From Planktothricoides raciborskii GIHE-MW2 (GTDB lineage: Bacteria > Cyanobacteriota > Cyanobacteriia > Cyanobacteriales > Laspinemataceae): a stretch of DNA of 64,000 nt. Where the stretch lies: NCBI RefSeq assembly GCF_040564635.1, contig NZ_CP159837.1, positions 5,319,001 to 5,383,000 of the forward strand. The letters run 5' to 3'. The translations under genes were made by a program, and so were the position numbers. The notes below the pieces were generated by a model. The model was given only the letters and a program-made list of their open reading frames with translations. It was not told the DNA's origin and did no database searches. Shown one piece after another: positions 29,340-38,757 of the stretch; positions within the stretch are counted from its first letter, which is position 1; each line of letters opens with the position of its first letter.

Positions 29340-29924
29340 ATGCAAAATTTAGAAATTATTACTGAATATCAGACAGGAAAGCGAGATTTTAGTCAGGTCA
29401 ATCTGGTTAAGTCTGATTTGTATCGGGCAAATTTAAGTGAGGCGAATTTGATGGGGGCTAACCTGACGGATGCTAACTTAGGTCGCGCCAATCTTTCTAA
29501 GACGAATCTGAGTCAAGCAAATTTGAGTCACGCCAAATTAACCGCTAGTAAACTGACGGGGGCAAATTTATCCTATGCTAACCTCGAAGAGGCCAATCTG
29601 ATGTATGCGGAACTCGGCAAAACAGATTGTCGTTATGCGAATTTGCGGTGCGCTAGTTTATGGCAAGCGATGTTAAATAATGCGGATTTTATGAATGCGG
29701 ATTTAAGTTATGCCGATTTGAGTAATGCTGATTTGGTGGGCAGCAGTTTTGTTGGGGCAAATTTGACCGGTTCTGACCTGAGTGGAGCCAATTTGATTGC
29801 CGCTGATTTCGGGGCTGCCAATTTGAGGGGCGCCAATATGACTGGGGCGAATGTCTGGAATTCTAATCTCAAAGGAGCGGATTTAACGGATACAATTTTG
29901 CCCGATGGTCATAAACACGAGTAA
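29340..29924 (+). CDS. Pentapeptide-repeat protein
   Basis: 194 residues made almost wholly of A(D/N)LxX pentapeptides from residue 25 on (ANLSEANLMGANLTDANLGR), which fold as a right-handed quadrilateral beta helix. The start is ATG at 29340 (MQNLEIITEYQTG); an in-frame GTG at 29325 adds five residues. Cytosolic, with no signal peptide. Function unknown; such proteins are abundant in cyanobacteria. Confidence 0.85.
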   Translation: MQNLEIITEYQTGKRDFSQVNLVKSDLYRANLSEANLMGANLTDANLGRANLSKTNLSQANLSHAKLTASKLTGANLSYANLEEANLMYAELGKTDCRYANLRCASLWQAMLNNADFMNADLSYADLSNADLVGSSFVGANLTGSDLSGANLIAADFGAANLRGANMTGANVWNSNLKGADLTDTILPDGHKHE

Positions 29925-30207
29925 GCAAAACAAGATTAATCTCGCCCATTCGATTGGAGGGCGATCGCGCTGACAATGGCAGTGTCATTTACCCCTCAAT
30001 TCAATTGTCACCGTTTCCTAAAGCTGTCCCCTCAGATTATGATTCAAAATCAAGAATCTTCACTCGTCTCTAATCCTAATCAATCAAGGGTTTGAGACAT
30101 ATTAAACTTTATAATAACCTCTCAAATCGGTTCAATATCGCTCGACATGGTTATCCTTTTCGGGGTAAAATTTCCCCTAATTTACCCTAAAATAAGTTTG
30201 ATATTTT

Positions 30208-31770
30208 ATGCTAAACCCCAAAAATGTCAATATGAAAATAATCTTCACCTTAAATTACCCAATTTACCGCATAACAAGCATCAATTTGGCAGCGATATGC
30301 ATGACCTTGGGTTTATCCACCTCAACTTATGCTCAACTAAGGACTACAGAAACTACATATTCATTGCCTATAAATCCCCAGTTATTGGTCAACGAGACTT
30401 CTTTTACTGGGATTGAATCACCACAGAATACCGAAGTTGATCCCCAAATTTTACGATTAACTTTAATGCGCGATCGCCATTGTAACATAACGAGTAACGC
30501 ACCGATAGAAAATGCCGTCGCCAGTGATTTTATGCAACAATTAAATTGTGTTTTTTTATCCCCAGAAACTTTTTCAGATGCCGAGTTAATTCAAGGTTTA
30601 CAGGTTGAATATCAATCAGCATCTAGGCCAATCATTTTGGAAACATGGGGACAACTTCAACCCGATGAAATATTGGCTCAACGCAGTGCTTTTCAAGAGG
30701 GAAAACCCCAAGTTTTGCTGACACCAATGGCAGGAGTGGGAGGCCGAAAAGGAGTTTATGGTGGGTTAAACTTAGAAGTCTCTAATTTAGGCAGTAATAA
30801 TGGGATCATTGATGTTGGCTTAGAAGGGGGAGAGAAAACCGTAGGCGCCAGTTTTAGTTATACAGATCCTTGGTTCAATGATTCAGACTATGGTCCAGAG
30901 TATGATTTTGGCTATCAAGTTAAAGTGTTTAATAGCCGAAATCCAGAAAACAATTTTTTGAATGGATCCCCAGAAGTCAATCTGATCCATGACCATATCC
31001 CTTGGGTCGATCGCCTCGGTGGAGGGGTGGAATTTTTCCAACCTTTGACCAGTGATGGTCTGATCTTGAGTTTTGGGGCTAATTATCAGCGGGTGGCCAT
31101 TCGTAATGCTGGTCTGACCGATCAAGTGTTTTCTCGCGATCAACTTGGCAATAGAGTCACCGTGAGTAATCAAGGAATTGATAATTTACTTACGGTGGGG
31201 GCGGGGCTATTTCAAGATCGTCGCAACGATCGCAACTGGCCGACGGAGGGCTATCGATTTCAACTCAGTGGGGAACAGTCCATCCCGTTGGGAGATAGCG
31301 AAATTAGCATGACTCGCGTGGTGGGCAGTTACAGTCAATTTATTCCTATCGGCTCCAGCACGATCGCTTTTGGTGTCCAAGGCGGTAACATTTTTGGGGA
31401 TGCACCCCCGTATCAAGCATTTGAAATTGGCGGCGGTGACTCAGTGCGGGGCTATGGTGGTGCCGAAGTGGGCAGTGGTCGTCGATTTATCACCACAGCG
31501 GTTGAATATCGCTTTTTAATCGCCGATGACCTGGAATGGCCTTTTGTTTCTCGCTTGGGTGGCACCTTCTTTTTCGACTATGGCACCGATTTTGGATCGG
31601 GAGATGACGTGATTGGTCAGCCCGCAGAGGTAAGGGGGAAACCGGGTAATGGTTTTGGTGGCGGCGTGGGCGTCCGTTTACTGACGACTTTTGGCCAAGT
31701 CAGAGGCGAAGTGGGCATAAATGATGATGGTGATTTTTCTTTTCACATCCAACTAGGCGATCGCTTTTAA
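30208..31770 (+). CDS. Outer-membrane beta-barrel protein, BamA/Omp85 (D15) type
   Basis: 520 residues. A signal peptide is visible (LAAICMTLGLSTSTYA then Q), whether the start is 30208 or the ATG at 30232, which I slightly prefer. The C-terminal two thirds is a bacterial surface antigen/Omp85 barrel: GGRKGVYGGLNLEVSNLGS, VGAGLFQDRRNDRNWPTEGY, and GGGDSVRGYGGAEVGSGRR with the VRGY motif of strand L6. It ends in aromatic FHIQLGDRF. Only a short periplasmic part precedes the barrel, so it lacks the full POTRA array of BamA and may be a BamA-like accessory channel. Confidence 0.85.
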   Translation: MLNPKNVNMKIIFTLNYPIYRITSINLAAICMTLGLSTSTYAQLRTTETTYSLPINPQLLVNETSFTGIESPQNTEVDPQILRLTLMRDRHCNITSNAPIENAVASDFMQQLNCVFLSPETFSDAELIQGLQVEYQSASRPIILETWGQLQPDEILAQRSAFQEGKPQVLLTPMAGVGGRKGVYGGLNLEVSNLGSNNGIIDVGLEGGEKTVGASFSYTDPWFNDSDYGPEYDFGYQVKVFNSRNPENNFLNGSPEVNLIHDHIPWVDRLGGGVEFFQPLTSDGLILSFGANYQRVAIRNAGLTDQVFSRDQLGNRVTVSNQGIDNLLTVGAGLFQDRRNDRNWPTEGYRFQLSGEQSIPLGDSEISMTRVVGSYSQFIPIGSSTIAFGVQGGNIFGDAPPYQAFEIGGGDSVRGYGGAEVGSGRRFITTAVEYRFLIADDLEWPFVSRLGGTFFFDYGTDFGSGDDVIGQPAEVRGKPGNGFGGGVGVRLLTTFGQVRGEVGINDDGDFSFHIQLGDRF

Positions 31771-31867
31771 CAGTTAACAGACTAATAACCCATCATTCCT
31801 CACCACCGCAGGGAAATTGATTCCCGGACATCTACTAGGGGCAATCGATCGATTGCCCCTAATGGAC

Positions 31868-31925
31868 TGATGAAAAAAATGATCCAAAAAATAATGAAAA
31901 AAATGATCCAAAAAATAATGATGAA
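31868..31925. repeat. 24-bp tandem repeat, two copies plus
   Basis: The unit GAAAAAAATGATCCAAAAAA plus TAAT is repeated twice, with part of a third, between the Omp85 gene and a pentapeptide gene. Probably a neutral microsatellite-like expansion. Confidence 0.6.
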
Positions 31926-32002
31926 AAAAATTAAGTTTCTGGAATGACTGCACCAATGTCCTAGTATGATTTTCTTCAGCGCTTTTCTGGGATGAAAAAT
32001 TC

Positions 32003-32845
32003 ATGGAACTTAATGATCTATTGACCCGATATGCCAGTGGAGAAAGGGTTTTTCTCAAACAAAACTTTAGCCAACTTCATATCAGTGGCGTCAACCTCAC
32101 CGGCGCAATTCTCCGGGATAGCAACTTCACCGCCACAAATTTGAGTGTTGCCTACCTAAGAAGAGTAGATTTTCGCGGCGCCGATCTCAAAGGGGCTGAC
32201 CTGCGGGGTTCCTACCTCAAATGCGCCGACCTACGCGGCGCCGACCTACGATGGGCGGATATGGGCGGCACAGATATTTCCCAGTCTCTGTACAATATGC
32301 AGACCCAATTTCCTGAAGGCTTTGATCCCAAGGTGATGAGAGCTTATTTTATTAGCCCCGACAGCGATTTGAGCAACGCATTTCTCATGGGAGTGGATTT
32401 TCGCTGGACGAAACTTACTTACTGTAATCTGAGTGGATCTTACCTAGCCCACGCTGATTTAAGAAGTGCCGATCTGAGTCAGTGTAATTTAACCGATGCG
32501 GATCTCACGGCAGCCCTTTGGGATTCACAGACCCAGTTTCCCGAAGGATTCGATCCAAATTCAGCCGGCGCTTACGCTATTTGTCCGGGGGTGAACCTAA
32601 CCTCAGCTAACCTCAGTCGGGCAAATCTCAGTGGGGTTAATTTAAATCAAGTGGATCTGACAGGCGCTAATCTCAGTTGGGCGGATTTAAGTCGGACTAC
32701 CCTGCGAGAAGCCAACCTGACAGACGCTAATTTGAAACAAGCGAATCTAGTCGGAGCGGATCTGCGGGGCGCCAACTTAACCCGGACTTGTTTGGATGGA
32801 TCCGACCTGAGAGGTGCGATTCTGCCTGATTATCGAACCGACTAA
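32003..32845 (+). CDS. Pentapeptide-repeat protein with two TQFPEGFDP loops
   Basis: 280 residues with three blocks of pentapeptides (ADLKGADLRGSYLKCADLRG) separated by two similar non-repeat inserts containing TQFPEGFDP (near residues 97 and 177). Such inserts are usual in long cyanobacterial pentapeptide proteins and form loops out of the helix. The start is ATG at 32003. Not obviously linked to the other pentapeptide gene 2 kb upstream. Confidence 0.85.
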   Translation: MELNDLLTRYASGERVFLKQNFSQLHISGVNLTGAILRDSNFTATNLSVAYLRRVDFRGADLKGADLRGSYLKCADLRGADLRWADMGGTDISQSLYNMQTQFPEGFDPKVMRAYFISPDSDLSNAFLMGVDFRWTKLTYCNLSGSYLAHADLRSADLSQCNLTDADLTAALWDSQTQFPEGFDPNSAGAYAICPGVNLTSANLSRANLSGVNLNQVDLTGANLSWADLSRTTLREANLTDANLKQANLVGADLRGANLTRTCLDGSDLRGAILPDYRTD

Positions 32846-33231
32846 CTCATATTAAGTCGCGCCTCTTCACCATGAGTGAGCCAGATTCCTGGTTGACAAT
32901 ATATCTGTATGGCACATTCATAAGTAGGTGGGCAGAAATAAATGCACCACAGACCCCATCAGAGGAAAGAGGAAAGAGGATGCATAGGAAAGAGGAAATA
33001 TATTCTCTACTCTCTCTTCTCTATTCTCTCTCCTTCCTACAGGCGGGAATCCAAGGATTTACGGTGGGTAACAAAAAGTGCAATTAATTATGTTCACCTA
33101 CTTATCTCGGTCATAGAACACTGGATCAAATCTGATAAAATATATAAGAATTTGCCGATTATGTGCAGATTAATCAACAGTTCATCAGGTTCGTTGACGG
33201 AAAAATCAAGGGTTCGGGATGTAACAGAAAT
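32846..33231. other. Intergenic region with purine/pyrimidine repeat
   Basis: 386 bases with no gene. 32965-33040 contains GAGGAAAGAGG and GGATGCATAGGAAAG, followed by TATTCTCTACTCTCTC-type pyrimidine repeats. The same mixture (GATGCATAGG and GAGAGAATAGAG) recurs in expanded form at 35780-35880 and, in part, at 58060-58100. Confidence 0.45.
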
Positions 33232-34020
33232 ATGTATGATGACGATCTAAACACAAGCCACTGCGGTCTTGGGGTCTCCCCAAGTAGAGCAAGTGGCGTA
33301 GAGATGAATGCTTCTGAAATTGAAAGTCCTCTGGATCTGATTGACCCGTCAACAGAGGTTAAGCCAGATCCAGAGGAAATGTTGCCATTGTTAACATCAC
33401 CAGATCCCCAACAACGCACGATCGCCGCACGAGCATTCTGTGAAATTCAAGATGAACGAGCGATTCCCCATTTAATTAATCTCTTAAAAGAACCTTGCCC
33501 CTTAATTCGGGTGAGTGCTGCTTATGCCTTGGGCCGAAATCCCAGTGCTGATGCGGTGGAATCTTTAATTGAACGGCTGAATCAAGATTGGAATGGCTAT
33601 GTGCGTAAAGGAGTGGTTTGGGCTTTGGGTAACTGTCGCGATCGCCGCGCCCTCAATCCCCTTTTGGATGCCTTAAAAACTGATATTTCCGCCGTTCGCC
33701 TTTGGGCTGCCAGTTCCCTGGGACAACTTGGCTCCCTGGGCTATGATGCGGTGGTGGCCGCCATTCCTCCGTTAATTCAAGCATTACTCAGAGACCCCAT
33801 TGCCGCCGTGCGAAGTAACTGTGCTTGGGCGATCGGACAGCTTTGTCGGGAACTCCCCTCAAATGTGGTCTATGCGGGTGCCATTGATTCTCTGATTGAA
33901 GCCTTGGAAGAAGATACCGATATGGGAGTTCGCGAAGATGCCAAGTCTTCCTTGTTGCGGGTAGGAGATCCCCGTGGCTTACAAGTGATTGAAGAGTTAG
34001 AAATGGATGGATTGTTGTAA
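33232..34020 (+). CDS. HEAT-repeat protein
   Basis: 262 residues from ATG 33232 (MYDDDLN). Residues 45-260 are HEAT/PBS-lyase-type helical repeats (QQRTIAARAFCEIQDERAIP, RVSAAYALGRNPS, YVRKGVVWALGNCRDRRAL, AVRLWAASSLGQLG, AVRSNCAWAIGQL). Such proteins act as scaffolds; no lyase assignment is possible here. The N-terminal 24 residues include CGLGVSPSRASGV, encoded by a palindromic repeat (33262-33300). ATG 33304 just after the repeat is an alternative start, which would place the repeat upstream of the gene. Confidence 0.8.
   Translation: MYDDDLNTSHCGLGVSPSRASGVEMNASEIESPLDLIDPSTEVKPDPEEMLPLLTSPDPQQRTIAARAFCEIQDERAIPHLINLLKEPCPLIRVSAAYALGRNPSADAVESLIERLNQDWNGYVRKGVVWALGNCRDRRALNPLLDALKTDISAVRLWAASSLGQLGSLGYDAVVAAIPPLIQALLRDPIAAVRSNCAWAIGQLCRELPSNVVYAGAIDSLIEALEEDTDMGVREDAKSSLLRVGDPRGLQVIEELEMDGLL
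33262..33300. repeat. Palindromic repeat at the start of the HEAT gene
   Basis: TGCGGTCTTGGGGTCTCCCC followed by AAGTAGAGCAAGTGGCGTA. The core CTTGGGG/CCCCAAG is self-complementary. An almost identical copy lies in opposite sense inside patA at 40466-40504. Confidence 0.8.
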
Positions 34021-34072
34021 TCATCGATGATTAGCCACCCAGGAAATGAAGTTGTTGGTTCTTTGTTATCAG

Positions 34073-34117
34073 TTATTAGTTAGTGGTTATTCGTCCCCAA
34101 TAACCACTAACTAATAA
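34073..34117. terminator. 19-bp perfect inverted repeat after the HEAT gene
   Basis: TTATTAGTTAGTGGTTATT (34073-34091), 7-base loop, then its exact complement (34099-34117). It lies 53 bp after the HEAT stop. No T-tract follows, so it may be an mRNA 3'-end stabiliser or a dispersed repeat instead of a terminator. Confidence 0.45.
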
Positions 34118-34184
34118 CCAATAACCAATTTGCTTTAAATCCGCAGACTGGTTAATTCGTTCATACTGGTAATGGCCTTTCGTG

Positions 34185-34412
34185 CTAGGCCCGGGGAATC
34201 CGCCCCTCAGTCTGACCAAATTTAATGAAATGCTCGATCGCCGATAACTGTCGGTTTTGCACTGCCGCCGCCACATCGGGATTGCGACCCAAGTAAAATG
34301 CTGTATCAAAGAAGGGACTGGGGTTCCGACCCTCAAATTGCCCAGCTTCGGTAAAATGTTTAAAGGCCGTGGTGATGCCTTGATTCACCGCATTCTTGAC
34401 ATCGGGGGATCG
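34185..34412 (-). pseudogene. Fragment of a GQFEGR/NPDVAAAV repeat protein
   Basis: Two copies of a repeat known from large bacterial RTX-type surface proteins: FKHFTEAGQFEGRNPSPFF and FYLGRNPDVAAAVQ...EHFIKFGQTEGR. The open stretch is only about 75 codons with no proper start (GTG at 34388 at best). The rest of the protein is missing, so this is a remnant. Confidence 0.6.
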
Positions 34413-34607
34413 TCGGGATCTATGTCTGCAAATGGGATTTTCTGGTCAACTGGATTGTGAAGTAGATCACAACCCACTTAGGAACGCGATCGCTCAAACT
34501 TATGCTAAATTTCACCAACCTTGCCCAACCTTCATCACTGCTATTTCCCGCCAACCGGGGGACAATTAATCTAGAGAGGAAAGAAACAAAGCAATTTATT
34601 GTTAACT

Positions 34608-34817
34608 ATGATTCGCAAGGTTGTCCAACAGGCTTTTCAGAGTGATTATTTATCTGCCGAGGCAGAATTCAACATTCGGCAACTATACCAGAGTTGTCAG
34701 TTAGACGACATCGATGCGCTGATTGATTTGCAGCAGGCATTAAATTACGGTTATTTACTACAAGAGTCGAGAATTTCTGCGATTGAAAATCACAAATATT
34801 TAGTCAGTAGCTATTAA
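34608..34817 (+). CDS. Small conserved-looking hypothetical protein
   Basis: 69 residues from ATG 34608 (MIRKVVQQAFQSDYLSAEAE). Mainly helical, acidic, with no membrane segment or cysteine motif (IRQLYQSCQLDDIDALIDLQ). A terminator hairpin follows 35 bp after the stop, which supports a real gene. Function unknown. Confidence 0.65.
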   Translation: MIRKVVQQAFQSDYLSAEAEFNIRQLYQSCQLDDIDALIDLQQALNYGYLLQESRISAIENHKYLVSSY

Positions 34818-34851
34818 TTAAGTTATCAGTCATTTTCCATAAAAAATATTT

Positions 34852-34885
34852 AAAATCCACGGCGATCGCCTGTGGATTTTTTTGC
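34852..34885 (+). terminator. Rho-independent terminator
   Basis: AAAATCCACGGCGATCGCC then TGTGGATTTTTTT: a 7-bp AT-rich stem around a HIP1-type GGCGATCGCC palindrome, then a T-tract. Confidence 0.7.
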
Positions 34886-34991
34886 TTTATTTTCTTGATA
34901 GTTGAAAATAGTTTTAAGCTGAATCATAAAAAATAATATCAAAAATTAATTAAAAACAATATTAATACCATTTAAATCGTTAAGTTGATGA

Positions 34992-35648
34992 CTATGAAGG
35001 CACTAAAGTTTGTAAACGCCAGAATTCTTTTTGAATTTCAGACAACAGAGAACGATTTAACGGATCGGTTTTGATAGCTTTTTTGAGATAAATTTGTGCT
35101 TTCTCAAAGTCACCCATATCGATTAAATATCTGCCCATACGTTGATAAGTAATCGCCTGCCATTGCCTCACTTCCGTATCTTGAGGAATGCGTTGAACTA
35201 AGCCTTCAACCAAGGCGATCGCCCGGGCAAACCGTTGATATTTTAATAATTGTTGTAATTGCACATAAGCCCGTTGCTTGAGCAATTTGTCAAATTCCGA
35301 CAAATTCGGATGATGTTGAAATTGTAGGGGCGATTCGTGAATCGCCCCTACTTCGGGGGTAGGATTTGACGCCGCCGGTTGAGCCGCTTTTTGGCGGGTT
35401 TCTGTTGGGGAATTTTCCGCTGACTGTGGGGCAGGAATCCCCGCAATTTGCTGACTATTTTGCGCCAACCAGTGAATTAGATTCTGATAGGCTTGATTAA
35501 TCTGAATAAACTGTTCTTGCGATCGGGAATTTCCCGGATTCACATCAGGATGATACTGCCTTGCCAACCGACGGTAAGAATTTTTAACCTCGGCGATCGT
35601 GGCATTTGAGCTTAATCCTAAAATTTGATAACAATCTCCAATATTCAT
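34992..35648 (-). CDS. J-domain protein with C-terminal TPR-like helices
   Basis: 218 residues from ATG 35648 (MNIGDCYQILGLSSNATIAE). The J domain (residues 5-65) keeps HPD in RQYHPDVNPGNS, so it should stimulate an Hsp70 ATPase. A Pro/Ala linker (75-105) contains VGAIHESPL, which is encoded by the palindromic repeat at 35324-35351. The C-terminal part (115-215) has TPR-like helices (AITYQRMGRYLIDMGDFEKA). The frame stays open upstream through tandem repeats, but those encode junk peptides, so the internal ATG is the start. Confidence 0.82.
   Translation of the reverse strand: MNIGDCYQILGLSSNATIAEVKNSYRRLARQYHPDVNPGNSRSQEQFIQINQAYQNLIHWLAQNSQQIAGIPAPQSAENSPTETRQKAAQPAASNPTPEVGAIHESPLQFQHHPNLSEFDKLLKQRAYVQLQQLLKYQRFARAIALVEGLVQRIPQDTEVRQWQAITYQRMGRYLIDMGDFEKAQIYLKKAIKTDPLNRSLLSEIQKEFWRLQTLVPS
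35324..35351. repeat. In-frame 28-bp palindrome in the J-domain gene
   Basis: GTAGGGGCGATTC, GT, GAATCGCCCCTAC: perfect 13-bp arms. In frame it encodes VGAIHES in the linker between the J domain and the helical part. Confidence 0.85.
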
Positions 35649-35716
35649 TGTTTGCTCAAAAAAAAAGCCGCCCGGATATAGTAATGCTGCGTAGAAATAG
35701 GGGCCCGCCATCGGCA

Positions 35717-35920
35717 GGGGTGTAGGGTGTAGGGTGTAGGGTGTAGGGTGTAGGGTGTAGGGCCGCCATCGGTATGGGGTGTGGGGGGAAGAGAGAAAAG
35801 AGAATAGAGAAAAGAGAATAGAGAATTTTCCTATGCATCCTATGCATCCTATGCATCCTATGCATCCTATGCATCCTCTTCCCCCACACCCTACACCCCA
35901 CACCCTACACCCCACACCGA
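35717..35920. repeat. Cluster of short tandem repeats between clpP3 and the J-domain gene
   Basis: From left to right: GTGTAGG heptamers (six copies, 35718-35762), GAGAAAAGAGAATA repeats (35785-35825), CCTATGCAT nonamers (five to six copies, 35830-35875), then CACCCTACACC repeats to about 35918. The outer arrays are mutually complementary (GGGTGTAG and CTACACCC), so the whole block could fold as a long hairpin. Confidence 0.8.
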
Positions 35921-35949
35921 CCCACACCCCCCGCCCTGGAGGTTAGGGA

Positions 35950-36546
35950 TTAATCAGCACGTTCTTCAATGACGCGATCGATCAACCCATATTCTTTGGC
36001 TTCTGCCGCAGACATGAAAAAGTCGCGATCCATATCTTTCTCAATCTTTTGCAGAGGCTGACCCGTGCGATCCGCATAAATTTGATTGAGTTGCTGACGA
36101 ATCCGAATAATTTCTCTGGCTTCAATCTCAATATCCGTCGCTTGTCCTCGGGTGCCACCAGAAGGTTGGTGAATCATAATCCGAGAGTTGGGTAAAGCTA
36201 AACGCTTGCCTTTGGCACCCGCTGCCAGCAGGAAAGATCCCATTGAAGCCGCCAAGCCCACACAAATCGTCACCACATCGGATTTAATGTGCTGCATGGT
36301 GTCATAAATCGCCATGCCGGAAGTGACAGAACCCCCAGGGGAGTTGATATAGAGAATAATATCTTTGCCTGCATCTTCAGAATCAAGATACAGCAAGATA
36401 GCGATGACTTCATTGGCCAATTCATCATCAATTTGTTCGCCAATGAAAATGATTCTCTCTCTAGCGAGGCGACTGTAAATAGAAATCCAATCAGTATAAG
36501 TAGACCCGGGCATCCGGTAAGGAACTTTAGGGACACCAATTGGCAT
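35950..36546 (-). CDS. clpP: ATP-dependent Clp protease proteolytic subunit (ClpP3 type)
   Basis: 198-residue serine peptidase subunit. Catalytic triad: Ser101 (GLAASMGSF), His126 (MIHQPSGG) and Asp175 (DMDRDFFMS). It is the second gene of the conserved cyanobacterial clpR-clpP3 pair, 114 bp downstream of clpR. In cyanobacteria ClpP3 and ClpR form a mixed core that works with the ClpC chaperone. The [12 protein letters not shown]-terminus has no long propeptide. Confidence 0.95.
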   Translation of the reverse strand: MPIGVPKVPYRMPGSTYTDWISIYSRLARERIIFIGEQIDDELANEVIAILLYLDSEDAGKDIILYINSPGGSVTSGMAIYDTMQHIKSDVVTICVGLAASMGSFLLAAGAKGKRLALPNSRIMIHQPSGGTRGQATDIEIEAREIIRIRQQLNQIYADRTGQPLQKIEKDMDRDFFMSAAEAKEYGLIDRVIEERAD

Positions 36547-36660
36547 AAGTTAATTCTCCGTTTTCAATTCTTTTGAGGGCAGCAATCAGCGATATCTCTC
36601 GGGAAAGAGAGTTTTGGGTTCTCAAATTGGTCTAAGTAGGGGCTTTCCAGCCGTTCGCCC

Positions 36661-37320
36661 CTACTTGACACCGGCTGGAATTGGGTGGGGTAATTCTTTT
36701 TTGCTCTCAAAGACGCGATCGATTAGTCCATATTCGACCGCCATTTGTGGGGTCAAATAAAACATCCGATCCATATCTTTGACAATTTTTTCCGGCGGTT
36801 GACCTGTATTCCGACTGAGAATAGAAATCATGGTTTGTTTATTCGCCAGAACTTCTTTCGCCCGAATTTGGATGTCAGTGGCTTGACCTCTGGTGTAGCT
36901 TCTGGGCTGGTGCAGGACAATGGTGGCATTGGGCAAACTAGCACGGCAGCCTTTGGTTCCCGCAGAGAGCAGCATTGCGGCCATTCCCATTGCGGAACCA
37001 ATGCAGATGGTGTGAACCGGAGGCTTGATGTATCTCATGGTGTCACAAATGGCAAAGGCTTCCGTTTCAAAGCCAACGGGTTCACCACTATAGCTGGAGG
37101 TGCCAGTGGAGTTGATGTAGACGTTGATCGGTTTTTCGGGATCTTCGTACTGCAAGTAGAGCAGTTCCGCGATAATCAGTTGCGTAACGGCAGGCACTAA
37201 GGGCAAACCCAGATAGACAATCCGCTCTTTTAATAAAAGGGAGGGTAGGTCTGGGGGGGGTGTCCGATAGTAAGCGTCTCCTCGATAGGGAGCTTGAACT
37301 GCCTGAATGGGTGAGTTCAT
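36661..37320 (-). CDS. clpR: ClpR, inactive ClpP-like subunit
   Basis: 219 residues, ClpP fold, but the nucleophile position holds Gly112 (GSAMGMAAM where ClpP has AASMGS), so it cannot cleave. His137 (VLHQPR) is kept. This loss defines ClpR, which partners ClpP3 in a mixed ring. It is first in the operon with clpP3; the promoter is expected between 37321 and 37479. Confidence 0.95.
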   Translation of the reverse strand: MNSPIQAVQAPYRGDAYYRTPPPDLPSLLLKERIVYLGLPLVPAVTQLIIAELLYLQYEDPEKPINVYINSTGTSSYSGEPVGFETEAFAICDTMRYIKPPVHTICIGSAMGMAAMLLSAGTKGCRASLPNATIVLHQPRSYTRGQATDIQIRAKEVLANKQTMISILSRNTGQPPEKIVKDMDRMFYLTPQMAVEYGLIDRVFESKKELPHPIPAGVK

Positions 37321-37479
37321 ATCCTGTTGTGCTTGGAAATCATGGCGATATTCTTATTTATAGTAGCGTGTTAATCAGCGTTAATCAGCGTTAATTAGTC
37401 GATCGCCTCTGTTTTTGGGGCGATCGATAGAATGGAACCATGACCCCTGTGATTTTTTTTACTCCAAGAGGCTATCTAG

Positions 37480-38757
37480 ATGAAAGTTGATTTACAGTCT
37501 GCTTTAAATGATGCCAACCTTGATGCTGGTCAAATTAATAACCAACGTCAACTGTGTACTTCTATTGCCGCTATTTCTGCGATCGCCCATGCTTCCGGAT
37601 CCAGTTCGGTGCCCATAAATCTCTGTTTAATTCTTGACCATAGTGGTTCGATGAACGGAAAACCCCTGGAAACGGTGAAAGCAGCAGCGGAACGCTTGAT
37701 GCATCGCCTCAAACCGGGCGATCGCATTTCCGTAGTGGCTTTCGATCATCGAGCCAAAGTGATTATCCCCAATCAAGCGATAGAAAACCGGTTTCTTGAA
37801 GAAACCGGGTTTCTCCAGTCCATGAAAAAACGGATTCAAGCCCTGAAAGCGGATGGGGGCACCGCGATTGATGAAGGCATAAAACTGGGCATAGAGGAAC
37901 TACGCAAAGGGGCAAAAGATACGGTATCCCAGGCTTTTATCTTGACTGATGGGGAAAATGAACATGGTAGTAACGATCGCTGTGTGAAATTGGCTGTGTC
38001 CGCTGCTGACCATAACTTTACCCTCAATGCCCTGGGTTTTGGCGATCATTGGAACCAAGATGTGATGGAAAAAATTGCCGATGCTGCCGGTGGGACTCTG
38101 AGCTATATTGAGCGTCCCGATCGAGCGATCGAGGTGTTTGATGAGATTTTTACTCGGATCCAATCTGTCACTTTGACCAATGCCTATTTGTTATTTAAGT
38201 TAATGCCAAAAGTTCGTTTAGCGGAACTGAAACCCATTGCCCAAGTTGCCCCAGAAACCATTGAACTGCCGATTAACCCAGAAAAAGATGGGGAATTTTC
38301 TGTCCGTTTAGGGGATTTAATGATCGAACGTCAACGGGTGATTTTAACTAATTTATATATTGGTCAATTGCCTGAAGGCAGACAGGCGATCGCGCAATTG
38401 CGAGTCCGTTATGATAACCCGGCAACCGGAGAAAAAGGTTTATTATCCGATCCGGTTTTAGTGGATGCTAATGTGCTGGCTAGTTATCGACCAAATCCGA
38501 ATGAGGAAGTCCAACAACATATTTTAGCTTTGGCTAAGTATCGCCAAACGCAAATTGCCGAACAAAAATTACAACAAGGCGATCGCCTTGGTGCTGCCAC
38601 GATGTTACAAACTGCGGCCAAAACTGCTCTGCAAATGGGCGATCGCGGGGCAGCAACAGTCTTACAAGGCAGTGCCACTCAGTTACAAGAAGGCAAAGAA
38701 CTTTCCGAAGGCGATCGCAAGAAAACCCGCATTGTTTCTAAAACTGTTTTACAGTAA
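37480..38757 (+). CDS. von Willebrand factor A domain protein
   Basis: 425 residues with a vWA domain (about 45-235). The MIDAS metal site is intact: DHSGSMNG near residue 51, then the conserved Thr (DGGTAIDEGI) and Asp (LTDGENEHG). The C-terminal part has a beta-sandwich (VRLGDLMIERQRVIL) and a helical tail. No signal peptide. Function unknown. An AACCGGTTTCTTGAAGAAAC-type repeat is inserted in frame (37782-37815, peptide FLEETGFL). Its last 75 bases and downstream DNA recur at 52771-52869 beyond the cyanobactin cluster. Confidence 0.85.
   Translation: MKVDLQSALNDANLDAGQINNQRQLCTSIAAISAIAHASGSSSVPINLCLILDHSGSMNGKPLETVKAAAERLMHRLKPGDRISVVAFDHRAKVIIPNQAIENRFLEETGFLQSMKKRIQALKADGGTAIDEGIKLGIEELRKGAKDTVSQAFILTDGENEHGSNDRCVKLAVSAADHNFTLNALGFGDHWNQDVMEKIADAAGGTLSYIERPDRAIEVFDEIFTRIQSVTLTNAYLLFKLMPKVRLAELKPIAQVAPETIELPINPEKDGEFSVRLGDLMIERQRVILTNLYIGQLPEGRQAIAQLRVRYDNPATGEKGLLSDPVLVDANVLASYRPNPNEEVQQHILALAKYRQTQIAEQKLQQGDRLGAATMLQTAAKTALQMGDRGAATVLQGSATQLQEGKELSEGDRKKTRIVSKTVLQ
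37782..37815. repeat. In-frame GAAACCGG repeat in the vWA gene
   Basis: Two head-to-tail palindromic units, AAACCGGTTTCTT and GAAACCGGGTTTC. The same motif pairs up between genes at 41606-41668. Confidence 0.7.

Noticed and set aside
35649-35927. 93-codon N-terminal extension of the J-domain protein
   Set aside because: Encodes only repeats such as IGCIGCIGC and LHPTPYT from the tandem DNA repeats; the J domain starts at MNIGDCYQILG.
35690-35930. Tandem repeats considered as a CRISPR array
   Set aside because: Units are 7-9 bp and contiguous, with no unique spacers of constant length and no cas genes.
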